Positions 16,320 through 25,256 of a stretch of 42,401 bases of DNA are shown in pieces. The notes under the pieces were generated by a model. It was not told the DNA's origin. It was given only the letters and a program-made list of their open reading frames with translations, and made no database searches. Source of the stretch: Pseudomonadales bacterium (GTDB lineage: Bacteria; Pseudomonadota; Gammaproteobacteria; Pseudomonadales; Azotimanducaceae). The position numbers and the translations under genes were made by a program. Positions within the stretch are counted from its first letter, which is position 1; every line of letters starts with the position of its first letter. The stretch covers positions 1 to 42,401 of the forward strand of contig JADHNI010000029.1 in NCBI GenBank assembly GCA_016779585.1, in the 5' to 3' direction.

Positions 16320-17804
16320 ATGAAGCTGTTACGCCTCACTGCTGCCATCATCGGCATCCCTATCGTTGTTCTGCTGATACTGGCCGTTCTGTCTCTGGCG
16401 ATGCGGGCGATCTACGTTGAATACAGCGGTCCTGCTGTCTCAGAAAAGCACCTGCAGTCAAAGCTCGAGTACCTGCAGGCAATGGAAGCCAGCTCGGAGG
16501 ATAAGTTCAACATAGTTCTGATCTTTTTCGACGATCTCGGTTGGGGCGATCTTTCCAGTTACGACAACTCCCTGATTGATACGCCGCAAATCGATCAGAT
16601 CGCCACCCAGGGCCTTCGGATGACGAACTTCTATTCCGCATCGCCTGTTTGCACCCCGTCCCGCGCAGCACTGTTAACAGGCCGTTTCCCTGCACGAACC
16701 CGGACGGACAGGCATGTGTTTTTTAATGATGACCACGCCATCGGTTGGGCGCGGCGCATGCTGGGGCTCGCCAATGAACTCCCCAGGGAAGAAATTACGC
16801 TGGCCGAAGTGTTACAGCAGGTGGGATATCAAACTTGTATGGTCGGCAAATGGCACCTTGGAACACGCGAAGGTTACCGACCAACTGATTTCGGCTTCGA
16901 TGACTGGTACGGCGTGCTCTACAGCAATGATATGTACCCCCTTGATCTGTACGACAACGACGAAGTTATTATCAAAGACAAACGCCAGGGTGGCTTCCTG
17001 GCAAGTGAGCGTGACGAATGGTCTCCCCTGCCAGGGGAAGGTATAGACCAGACGAATTTAACCCGGATGTACACCAGCAAGGCCATTGAGTTCCTGGAAA
17101 AACAGGGAGACGATCCGTTCTTTCTGTTTGTGCCACACAGTTTTCCGCACGTTCCCCACTACGCATCTTCTGAGCAGGCTGGTCGTTCACGGGGCGGCAC
17201 TTACGGCGATGTTGTCGAGGACCTGGACCGAAGTACCGGCGAGATCATGCAGGCGCTTACCCGCCTGGGTCTCGACCAAAATACGCTTGTGATCATCACC
17301 AGTGACAATGGCGCCGATTACAACGGCAGTGCCGGTCCGCTTCGCGGGCGAAAGCAGGAAATCCTGGAAGGTGGCCAACGCGTCCCGATGATTGTCCGCT
17401 GGCCTGAACGCGTCCCGGCAGGTTCCGTCACCGATGCCATGGCGATGAACACGGATATCATGCCGACAATACTGGGCCTGCTCGATCTGGATCTCCCAAC
17501 GGATCGAATCATCGACGGCAAAAACATTTCCTCAACACTGACAAAGGGCGAATCGAACCACGACCTTCTATACTATTTCCCGACGCTTAACCCCTTGCCT
17601 GGCGCCGTGCGCGACGATCAGTTCAAACTGACCTGGGCAACGGGTGATACCGGTCGTAACCGGGAGCATCTGTCTTACATTTCGGGTGCAGAAGCCCACG
17701 AAATCAGTAATCTACATCCCGAGGCCTTCGAGCGCTTGAAGAGCTACCTTAAAACCAAACGTGAGGAGATTGCCGCTAACCCACGCGGCTGGCAAATAGA
17801 ATGA
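16320..17804 (+). CDS. Membrane-anchored type I sulfatase (494 aa)
   Basis: The signature CTPSRAALLTG (Cys at about residue 111) is the C-x-P-S-R motif whose Cys becomes formylglycine in type I sulfatases. Metal ligands are visible as FFDDLGWGD (Asp71-Asp72) and TSDNGAD, and GKWHLG is a second signature. An N-terminal hydrophobic helix (residues 7-28) anchors or exports the enzyme. Family role: hydrolysis of sulfate esters on carbohydrates, steroids or other organics. No formylglycine-generating enzyme gene is in the window. The stop overlaps the next gene (ATGA). Confidence 0.95.
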   Translation: MKLLRLTAAIIGIPIVVLLILAVLSLAMRAIYVEYSGPAVSEKHLQSKLEYLQAMEASSEDKFNIVLIFFDDLGWGDLSSYDNSLIDTPQIDQIATQGLRMTNFYSASPVCTPSRAALLTGRFPARTRTDRHVFFNDDHAIGWARRMLGLANELPREEITLAEVLQQVGYQTCMVGKWHLGTREGYRPTDFGFDDWYGVLYSNDMYPLDLYDNDEVIIKDKRQGGFLASERDEWSPLPGEGIDQTNLTRMYTSKAIEFLEKQGDDPFFLFVPHSFPHVPHYASSEQAGRSRGGTYGDVVEDLDRSTGEIMQALTRLGLDQNTLVIITSDNGADYNGSAGPLRGRKQEILEGGQRVPMIVRWPERVPAGSVTDAMAMNTDIMPTILGLLDLDLPTDRIIDGKNISSTLTKGESNHDLLYYFPTLNPLPGAVRDDQFKLTWATGDTGRNREHLSYISGAEAHEISNLHPEAFERLKSYLKTKREEIAANPRGWQIE

Positions 17805-18256
17805 ACATGCACTCTTTGATTCGATCTATTGCAGTTATAACCTGCTGCTTCTTTCTTTCGGCCTGTGAAGGTCCGTTCATTTTTCTGGCAGGCGGCAAAC
17901 TGGGCGGCACGGTCGCTGAGACCCCAGACACCTGGCAGCTCCCCGAAGAGTCAGGCCTGGCGCAGTTGGAAACTCGCCCGGACGACCCCTACTCCAACAA
18001 CTTCACCTACATCCAGATGAATGGCGGTCTGTACGTCTACGCCGGCGACACCAGGACCAACTGGGTTAAGAACATCGAGCAGAGTCCACTCGTCAGGGTA
18101 AAAATAGGTGAGGTCATCTACGAAGCTCGCGCCGTTCGCATTAACGACCAGGATCACATCAACGAATTTGCGGAGATGTGGATCACCCGGGGGCCGTTTA
18201 TGCGAGACCCTCGAAATTTTGAAGAGGTCTGGCTGTACCAGCTGGTCGCCCGCTGA
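17801..18256 (+). CDS. Small lipoprotein, split-barrel (Ddn/PNPOx-like) fold suspected (151 aa)
   Basis: A lipoprotein signal with lipobox LSAC (Cys at about residue 22) is clear. The mature part contains YVYAGDTRTNWVKNIEQSP followed by VRVKIGEVIYEARAVRI. This order (residue-poor strand, WV-x-N-hydrophobic helix, then a V-x-V-G-x-x-Y-x-A strand) resembles DUF385/nitroreductase-type split barrels, where it reads WY-x-N-L-x-ANP-x-V-x-V. Fold assignment is inference. It is translationally coupled to the sulfatase (ATGA) and probably co-functions in the envelope. Confidence 0.7.
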   Translation: MNMHSLIRSIAVITCCFFLSACEGPFIFLAGGKLGGTVAETPDTWQLPEESGLAQLETRPDDPYSNNFTYIQMNGGLYVYAGDTRTNWVKNIEQSPLVRVKIGEVIYEARAVRINDQDHINEFAEMWITRGPFMRDPRNFEEVWLYQLVAR

Positions 18257-18265
18257 TCGATTCAG

Positions 18266-18745
18266 CTAGTCAGCAAGGAGTGTTTCCTCGAACAATGCGA
18301 GCGCTTTCTGCGTAAACACCTGCATGTTCGCCTGCCGATCATCGGAGTTCGTTTCAACCAGGATCGAACGGGTTCTCGGGCCGCTGATTCCGATCACACT
18401 CGTTCCTGCACAGTGACCGTAAGGGCTACCCGCCGGTCCCGCCGCACCGAGTTCCGCAATGCCCCATGTAGCATCCAGCTTACGCCTGGCAGCATGCGCA
18501 AACTCTTCCACCATTTCCGTGGTCAGCGGTTTCAGGATTTTAACTTTTTCCCGGTCAAGCTCCAGGAACGCGCGTCTTGAATCGAGCGTATAAACCACGC
18601 TGCCACCCAGGAAATAGCTCGAAGCCCCGGGCACAGCGAGCAGGTTCGCTGAAATCAGTCCGCCGGTTGAAGACTCAGCCACCGAGACAGATTCACCTCG
18701 TTCGGTCAGCAGCTCCGCCACGTGCGAACTGATTGCATCAAACAT
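18266..18745 (-). CDS. pncC: PncC/CinA C-terminal-domain nicotinamide-nucleotide amidase (159 aa)
   Basis: The stand-alone CinA-C domain is recognised by SVAESSTGGLISANLLAVPGAS, YFLGGSVVYT and a modified GAAGPAGSPYG where the family has GIAGPxGG. The family deamidates NMN to nicotinic acid mononucleotide in the pyridine nucleotide cycle. The ATG at 18745 was chosen because longer frames run into the thiolase gene; it lies 10 nt after the thiolase stop, so it is the last gene of that unit. The altered GPAGSPYG loop and GHCAGT suggest a divergent member. Confidence 0.8.
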   Translation of the reverse strand: MFDAISSHVAELLTERGESVSVAESSTGGLISANLLAVPGASSYFLGGSVVYTLDSRRAFLELDREKVKILKPLTTEMVEEFAHAARRKLDATWGIAELGAAGPAGSPYGHCAGTSVIGISGPRTRSILVETNSDDRQANMQVFTQKALALFEETLLAD

Positions 18746-18755
18746 AGAGCGGTCG

Positions 18756-20000
18756 TTAGATTCGCTCGATAATGATGGCCGGCGCCATGCCACCGGCCGC
18801 ACACATGGTGATGAGACCATAACGTCCACCGGAACGTTCCAGCTCATCCAGGGCTGTGCCGATCAATATGGAACCGGTTGCACCAATCGGGTGACCGAGC
18901 GCCATGGCGCCGCCATTGATATTGACCTTTTCACGATCAAGATTCATATCTCGAATAAACTTCTCGGCAACCACAGAGAAGGCTTCATTAATTTCATAGA
19001 CATCAATGTCTTCTTTGCTGAGGCCAGCTTTCTCCAGGACTTTTTTAGCAGCGGGAACCGGTGCGTTCAGCATTAGAGTCGGGCAATCACCCATATTCGC
19101 CGTGGCAACGATTCGGGCGCGAGGTTTCAGGCCGTTTTTCTCAGCATAAGATGGTGAAGCGAGAAGCAGCGCCGCTGCGCCGTCTACCACACCGGACGAG
19201 TTACCCGCGTGATGGACGTGATTGATCTTGCCTTCAAGCTGCGGGTACTTACGAGTGACCAGGTTACCGTAGTTGTTACCTTCACCGTCCACCGGGATGT
19301 CCATATAGAGATCAAATACAGTTTTAAGCTCACCAAGCGTTTCCATGGTGGTACCCGGGCGCGGAAACTCTTCCCGGTCCAGTGCCAGCGAGCCATCCAG
19401 GTTGTAAACGGGCACCAGCGACCTATCAAAGCGACCTTCTTCAATCGCCCTGGCTGCTCTTTGCTGGCTGACAAACGCAAGCTGATCCACAGCTTCACGA
19501 TCGATGCCTTCCAGAGTTGCGATGGCATCGGCACAGACACCCTGTTGTGATTGCGGGTGTAGTTCACGCAGGTGCAGGTTACCTGAATCAAGCACAGGCG
19601 GTACGGTTGGATCAGCAGATGCCGAGGTATAGCTCATCATCTCAGTGCCGCCAGCAATCACCAGGTCTTCCATCCCTGACATGACCTGCGCAGCCGCGAG
19701 GCTGACGGAAGTAATGCCTGAACCGCAAAAGCGATCCAGCGTCACACCAGATGCCTTGATATCAAAGCCCGCATCCAGCGCAGCCATCCTGCCAAGATCG
19801 CCGCCCTGTGAACCACGCTGTGAACTGGTGCCCCAGATAATGTCGTCAATTTCTTCTGTCTTGAGGTTGTTGCGTTCGGCAAGTGCCCCCAGCACGGTCG
19901 CAGCAAGATGTTGTGGATGCAGGTGCGCCAGTGCGCCCTTGCCCTGCTTGCCGATACCCCTGGGCGTGCGACATGCGTCAATAATGTAGGCTTCTGCCAT
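18756..20000 (-). CDS. Acetyl-CoA acetyltransferase / thiolase (414 aa)
   Basis: All thiolase landmarks are present: nucleophilic Cys at about residue 92 (RFCGSGITS), GNSSGVVDGAAAL, NEAFSVV, GHPIGATGS and the C-terminal CAAGGM. The start MAEAYIIDACRTPRG is set by homology and by GGAG 9 nt upstream; a longer upstream frame exists but is not thiolase-like. Likely step: thiolytic cleavage of 3-ketoacyl-CoA. It follows the acyl-CoA synthetase and OppA-like genes on the same strand and precedes pncC by 10 nt. Confidence 0.96.
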   Translation of the reverse strand: MAEAYIIDACRTPRGIGKQGKGALAHLHPQHLAATVLGALAERNNLKTEEIDDIIWGTSSQRGSQGGDLGRMAALDAGFDIKASGVTLDRFCGSGITSVSLAAAQVMSGMEDLVIAGGTEMMSYTSASADPTVPPVLDSGNLHLRELHPQSQQGVCADAIATLEGIDREAVDQLAFVSQQRAARAIEEGRFDRSLVPVYNLDGSLALDREEFPRPGTTMETLGELKTVFDLYMDIPVDGEGNNYGNLVTRKYPQLEGKINHVHHAGNSSGVVDGAAALLLASPSYAEKNGLKPRARIVATANMGDCPTLMLNAPVPAAKKVLEKAGLSKEDIDVYEINEAFSVVAEKFIRDMNLDREKVNINGGAMALGHPIGATGSILIGTALDELERSGGRYGLITMCAAGGMAPAIIIERI

Positions 20001-20061
20001 TTCAGATCTCCAAAGTTTTAAAAAGACTAAAAGAAAACAAACGATCGGACCAGAACACTGC

Positions 20062-21645
20062 CTAACGAATCCTTCCCCTGAAGAAGTCTTCCAGTGGGTA
20101 TCGCTGGAAACCGACGAGGCGCTGATCCTGCACATAGACGTAGGAATACTGGTGTGTCGGTATCATCGGGATGTCCTGGTACAGCAGTTTCTGCATGGCA
20201 TCGAACGCTTGCATGCGTTTTGTCTGGTCTATGGTGTTGCGGGTTTCATTCAGCAATCGATCATATTCGGAATTGTTATAACCACCGTCATTAAAGGGTC
20301 CTGTTGATTCAAAAGATGACGCGTAGGCAATCGGATCGGTGAGTGAACCGCCACAGAAGCCCACGCGCGCCAGGTCGAAATCACCATTGCGCTGTTTCTC
20401 GATGGCCTGCTTGAACGTCTGCTTGTCGACTTTGACATCAAGGCCCAGCTTGCTGATCAGTTGCCCCTGGATGAACTCCGCCTCTATCTGGCGAGTTTCA
20501 TTCGCGAGCAGGACAATCGGTGGCAGCGCTCCTTTTTCGTTCCTGACTTCTTCCAGGATAGCTTTGCCCCTCGCAACGTCGTAATCGATCGCCGGTGCCG
20601 GGAATTCACGTTGGAAATCAGAATTCACACCGCGGAGCTGTTTCGTAAAGGGCGAATCGATCCGCTCTGTGCCGGGCAAAGCGACAATACTGTTCACGTA
20701 ACTGTCACGGTCAAGTGCCAGTCGAATGGCCTCTTGAATCCGACGATCACTGGTCGCCCTGCCCTCACGGGTATTCAGCCAGACCCAGGCGATGCAGTTA
20801 CGCGGGACTTTTCGAATCCTGAGATTCTTGTTCACAGCGTCTTTCAGAATATCTTCTTCGAGCTCGAGCTCCGCAATTTCTCCGCTGTTGTAGAGGTTCA
20901 GCAAGGAGCGCGTGTCTGCCGTAATGTAACCAACGTCGAGAGCGTCAAGGGCAACCTCTCCCCGATCCCAGTAATGCGGATTGCGAGACAGTTCGATGCT
21001 GGCGCTGTGCACCCATTTATCCATCTTGAAGGCGCCGTTGGACAACAGGTTCTCTGCATCTGCCGCATGCTCGTCGCCCTGCGCTTCAACAAACTTCTGG
21101 TTCAGCGGAAAATAGGGAACCCCGGATGCAATGTAGATAAAGTAGGAAGCGGGCTGGCTCAGGCTGACGACAAATGTGTAGTCATCAGGCGCTTCGACGC
21201 CAAGTTCTTCCGGGGGCAACTCACCCGCCATGATCTCTTCGCCGTTTCTGACGAGGTGTGCAAAAAGGGTTTAACCACGCGCACCTGTCTTAGGATCAAC
21301 CAGCCGGCGCCAGGAGTAGACAAAGTCGTGAGCGGTGACCGGCTCGCCATAACTCCATTTTGCATTGTCACGAAGGTGAAATGTCACCTGCATCACGTCG
21401 ATATCCCAGGAGTGGGCAACCCGGGGCACAATCTGGCCGCGGCGGTCCACGCCAACCAGCCCTTCGTTGATCAGGCGAATAATCTTTGAGCTGGTGGTGT
21501 CTTCGCTGAGAGTGCTGTCGAGATTGGGTGGCTCCTGCCTGAGCGATATGGTGATGCTGTTATTCTCGAGATCGATTCCTGCACCGGTAGCGGGCAAAGA
21601 CCCTAAAACTGAAACAAGTACGAGGACCGCTAGAGACAACCTCAT
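20062..21645 (-). pseudogene. OppA-like peptide ABC transporter substrate-binding protein with one in-frame TAA
   Basis: The single frame from ATG 21645 to 20062 (527 codons) is the length of an OppA-type binding protein. It has a Sec signal peptide (MRLSLAVLVLVSVLGSLPATGAG), then SLRQEPPNLDST, GEPVTAHDFVYSWRRLVDP, the FPLNQKF region, NGAFKMDKW, NPHYWDRG, and a C-terminal PMIPTHQYSYVYV. Codon 125 is TAA (21271-21273), right after DPKTGARG, and the frame continues intact for over 400 codons. A restart at ATG 21231 would lack the signal peptide. No permease or ATPase genes are nearby, so it is an orphan binding protein. It starts 2 nt after the acyl-CoA synthetase stop. Confidence 0.82.
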
Positions 21646-21647
21646 GC

Positions 21648-23465
21648 TTAGTAACCCGCTTCACCTGCCATGATCTTCTCGTAGAACTCACCGTCGAGCT
21701 TCTCGTAACCAGAGGCGCCGGGCTTCCAGACATAAAGTTCATCACTGACCTTGCCCGGGTGGAAAGCCGCTTCCCGGAGATCGCCTTTCTGCAACTTGAA
21801 GGTTCCGGTCAGTTGCTGTTCCTGGAGAATCCTGATGAAAACCGGCCTGGCGTAAGTGGCAAGATCTTTTTCAACCAGCTTCGAGACACTCTCGGAGTCA
21901 AACGATGCACCTTCGCGCAGGACCAGTGCGGCCATGCCTGCCCTGCCATCCGTACCCGGTACTTCAACACCATAGACGTTGCAGACGTCGATATCCGGGT
22001 GACCGTTGATGATTTCACCCACTTCATTGGTAGAACAGTTTTCCCCTTTCCACCGGAAAGTGTCGCCAACGCGGTCCACGAACTGGAAGTGTTTCATACC
22101 CAGCGCAAACCCCGCGTCTACCATCTTGATCAGGTCACCCGTGTTGAAATAGGCATCACCCTGCTTGAAGACATTGCGCAGGATTTTGTTCTCAGTCGCT
22201 TCACGATCGGTATAACCTACGAACTCTGTGGATTTTGTGATCGGACCCAGCAGCAGGCCAGGCTCGCCTGGCTCGACCTTCTTACAGAAGCCATTTTCAT
22301 CACGAACGATTTCGTCCTTCGCCACATCATACTGAACCAGGGTAGGCGGAACGATTGAGGCGCCAATGGTTTTATCCCGGTTGAAGAAGTTCATAAAGGT
22401 TGTATTACCTTCGGATGCACCGTAGAACTCATAAATCTTTGGTATCTGGAAACGTTGCTTGAACTCCATCCAGATATCAGGTCGCAGACCATTGCCCGTA
22501 ATCTTCTGCAGTGGATTGTTGCCATCATCAGGTTTAGCCGGCTGGGCCAGCAGGTAACGACAGAGCTCCCCGATGTAAACGAAGGCGTTACAATTGTGCT
22601 CCCGGACATCAGCCAGGAAATTACTGGCTGAGAACTTGCGCCTCAATACAACCGTGGCGCCAACATTCATAGCGGCAAGGAAACCAATACACAAACCTGT
22701 CGCGTGATACAACGGCAGGCAGATATAGACCGTATCGTCGCGCTCCAGCTTCCATCCCACCCGATAGCCCAGGTCGCAGAAGAGCGTCTGGCGACTCTGT
22801 TTCTGGATGGTTGCCTTGGGCATACCCGTTGTGCCGGAAGTAAAAATGTACAGAGCGGGATCTTTCTGCCGAACCGGCGGGATAAGCGATTCAGCAATAG
22901 GAGTCGTGTTTTCGAGTTCGGCACTGAAGTCTACTGCCCAATTTGGCGTCGCCGGGGTATCAGCATCTGCCACCATGAGAAAGTCTTTCCCCTCTTCCAG
23001 CTCACACTCAGCCTTGATATCACCGACAACCTCACCGTGCTCACTGCCAACGATAATAGCCTTGGCTTTTGTGGTAGATACGCAGTGTGCAAGCTGGGCA
23101 CCATGCAGGTTCGTGTTGATCAGTGACACTGCAGCACCGGCACGCATGATGCCGAACATGCTCTCAATAAACTCAATCCGGTTGTCCATCATCAGGCTGA
23201 CCGTGTCCCCAAAAGTCACGCCACGGTCCCGCAGGGCCTGTGCCACCTGGCTGACACGGTGATCCAGCTCACCCCAGGTGATGCTACGCCCCTCAAAGAT
23301 AGTGGCGGTTTTGTTCGGGCACTCGCTTGCAGTTTTGGCAAGGCGCGTGGGCAGGTTATCTATGGCATCTTCTGGTGGCGGTTTGATTGCCATCCGGTAA
23401 ACAAGCGGCACAATCTCACCAAAGATGACTTTCGCACTTGAAAGGGCTTCAGAGACAGTCGACAT
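21648..23465 (-). CDS. Long-chain acyl-CoA synthetase, FATP-like (605 aa)
   Basis: The AMP-binding superfamily is shown by P-loop YIFTSGTTGMPKATI and by YEFYGASEGNTTFMN. The FATP/very-long-chain subgroup is suggested by the N-terminal placement, the QFVDRVGDTFRWKGENCSTNEV block and GMAALVL. It activates fatty acids (or another carboxylic acid) to CoA thioesters, at the membrane in the FATP group. It heads the ACS, OppA-like, thiolase, pncC unit. Normal length, no defects. Confidence 0.93.
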   Translation of the reverse strand: MSTVSEALSSAKVIFGEIVPLVYRMAIKPPPEDAIDNLPTRLAKTASECPNKTATIFEGRSITWGELDHRVSQVAQALRDRGVTFGDTVSLMMDNRIEFIESMFGIMRAGAAVSLINTNLHGAQLAHCVSTTKAKAIIVGSEHGEVVGDIKAECELEEGKDFLMVADADTPATPNWAVDFSAELENTTPIAESLIPPVRQKDPALYIFTSGTTGMPKATIQKQSRQTLFCDLGYRVGWKLERDDTVYICLPLYHATGLCIGFLAAMNVGATVVLRRKFSASNFLADVREHNCNAFVYIGELCRYLLAQPAKPDDGNNPLQKITGNGLRPDIWMEFKQRFQIPKIYEFYGASEGNTTFMNFFNRDKTIGASIVPPTLVQYDVAKDEIVRDENGFCKKVEPGEPGLLLGPITKSTEFVGYTDREATENKILRNVFKQGDAYFNTGDLIKMVDAGFALGMKHFQFVDRVGDTFRWKGENCSTNEVGEIINGHPDIDVCNVYGVEVPGTDGRAGMAALVLREGASFDSESVSKLVEKDLATYARPVFIRILQEQQLTGTFKLQKGDLREAAFHPGKVSDELYVWKPGASGYEKLDGEFYEKIMAGEAGY

Positions 23466-23522
23466 AACTTTCTATCCTTTTCCAGAAGCCAATATCATGA
23501 CCTAAAATGGAGCAGAGTTTTA

Positions 23523-23570
23523 CCCGAATTATTCGCAAAATCACTTCGGGATAATCGATTAATGCTAATC
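23523..23570. promoter_or_regulatory. Inverted repeats upstream of the acyl-CoA synthetase
   Basis: CCCGAA (23523-23528) pairs with TTCGGG (23545-23550), and GATTA (23557-23561) pairs with TAATC (23566-23570) around ATGC. They lie 58-105 nt upstream of the synthetase start and could be operators. The regulator is not identifiable. Confidence 0.35.
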
Positions 23571-23629
23571 AAGTGGTTTTTCGACCTGCCGCTGACCGGA
23601 GCTTCAGTAGATGCCATCTCTCTCCCCTA

Positions 23630-25168
23630 TCAGAGATAGACGTAACTCGAAGCGAGCCCCAAAGGAATCCCCAGCATCCAGAACGCAAGCAGAAGCAGGC
23701 TCCACCCGATGAGCAATGTGACCGAAAACGGTAACATCATGGCAGTCACCGTACCTATTCCCGTCGTGGTCACCCATCTCTGGCAATAGGCTACGACCAG
23801 CGGAAAATAAGGCATCAGCGGTGTAATGATATTGGTTGAGGAGTCGCCTACCCGGTAAGCCGCCTGGGTAAGCTCCGGTGATATACCCACCTGCATCAGG
23901 ACAGGTACAAAGATCGGTGCCAGCAGCGCCCATTTGCCCGACGCCGAACCCACCAGCAGGTTCACGAACGCTGTCAGCAATACGATACCCACGATGGTGA
24001 GACTTCCCGGCAATGCCAGCTTCTGCAGCACATCGGCCCCTTCTACCGCCAGTAACGCACCCAGATTGCTCTGGCCAAACGCATAGGTGAACTGCGCGCA
24101 GAAAAACACCATCACCAGGTAATAAGACATGGTCGACATGCTCTGCGTCATCCCCGCAATGATGTCACGATGATTTTTTACTGTACCCGCCACATAGCCG
24201 TAGATCGCACCGGGGATGATAAACAGTAGGAAAATCAGCGGCACAATGGACTGCATGATAGGCGCGCTGAATGCCGTGATTTCGCCGGCACTGGACCGCA
24301 GCGGAGAGTCTGCAGGATAGAGGGCGGCAACCAGAAGCACGATACCGACGAACATGGCGGCAAGGCCCGCATTGAGGCCCCGTTTTTCTTCCGCTGTTAA
24401 CGCCGACATCTTGCTGTCTGCCAGATCCTCGCCATCCACTCTTGTACCGCTGAGCCGCGGCTCAACGATTTTGTCAGTCACGTACCAACCGACCGCAATC
24501 ACAAAAATGGAAGACACACTGGTGAACATCCAGTTGCTGAGCGGGTTAACCTCTCGCGCAGGGTCAATGATCTGCGCGGCCTGCTGGGTAAAACCCTGCA
24601 GCAGCGGATCGATACCCGAGGGGATGAAGTTTGCACTGAAGCCTCCCGACACACCGGCGAAAGCGCAGGCAATACCAGCGAGCGGGTGTCGACCCGCGGA
24701 ATAGAAAATAATCCCACCCAGGGGGATCACCAGCACATAACCCGCGTCTGCAGCGGTGTGGCTGACAATGGCGACCAACAGCAGCATGGGCGTCAGCAAA
24801 GATTGAGGCGTGATCGACAGCAGGCTCTTCAAACCAGCGTTAATAAATCCGGTATGCTCGGCCACGCCGACACCCAGCATGGCAACCAGCACCACACCAA
24901 GGGGAACAAACCCGGTAAAAGTGGTCACCATGCTGGACAGGAACGTCGCCAGACTGCTGCCGCTCAGTTGATTCTGAACGGCCAGTTCCCGGCTGCCTTC
25001 CGCGGACGGTACGGTGAAAGAAAAGTCGGCCAGCAGCCAGGAGAAAACCCAGACAATCAACATGCCATAAAGGAACAGGATCGCCGGGTCAGGGAGTTTG
25101 TTACCGGCACGTTCAACCGCGCCAAGAAACCGGTAGACGAGACCTTTTTCTGCTTGTTGTTCGCTCAT
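23630..25168 (-). CDS. AbgT-family transporter (512 aa)
   Basis: An AbgT/p-aminobenzoyl-glutamate transporter homologue: the opening ERAGNKLPDPAILFLYG is diagnostic, and PLGGIIFYSAGRHPLAGIACAFAGVSG and GSASGKWALLAPIFVPVLMQ are conserved AbgT blocks. About 10-12 membrane helices are visible. Family members import aminobenzoyl-glutamate or export sulfonamides. It is monocistronic on the minus strand, divergent from kdgK across an 88-bp gap that must hold both promoters. Confidence 0.93.
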   Translation of the reverse strand: MSEQQAEKGLVYRFLGAVERAGNKLPDPAILFLYGMLIVWVFSWLLADFSFTVPSAEGSRELAVQNQLSGSSLATFLSSMVTTFTGFVPLGVVLVAMLGVGVAEHTGFINAGLKSLLSITPQSLLTPMLLLVAIVSHTAADAGYVLVIPLGGIIFYSAGRHPLAGIACAFAGVSGGFSANFIPSGIDPLLQGFTQQAAQIIDPAREVNPLSNWMFTSVSSIFVIAVGWYVTDKIVEPRLSGTRVDGEDLADSKMSALTAEEKRGLNAGLAAMFVGIVLLVAALYPADSPLRSSAGEITAFSAPIMQSIVPLIFLLFIIPGAIYGYVAGTVKNHRDIIAGMTQSMSTMSYYLVMVFFCAQFTYAFGQSNLGALLAVEGADVLQKLALPGSLTIVGIVLLTAFVNLLVGSASGKWALLAPIFVPVLMQVGISPELTQAAYRVGDSSTNIITPLMPYFPLVVAYCQRWVTTTGIGTVTAMMLPFSVTLLIGWSLLLLAFWMLGIPLGLASSYVYL

Positions 25169-25256
25169 GACCTGCTGCTGCCCCTGGCTATTATTCGTAT
25201 TGGATTAATTCTACGGACTTTTGCTACATTTTTCGTAAGAGAACAGGCGAGACCTG

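Noticed and set aside
20461..21489. Plus-strand 342-codon open frame over the OppA-like gene
   Set aside because: The minus frame matches OppA on both sides of the TAA; the plus frame has no recognisable domain. Its openness is a by-product of codon bias.
11615..21645. Alternative genetic code in which TAA is read as sense
   Set aside because: Many intact genes in the window end in TAA, including one overlapping the next start (TAATG at 842-846), so TAA is a normal stop here.
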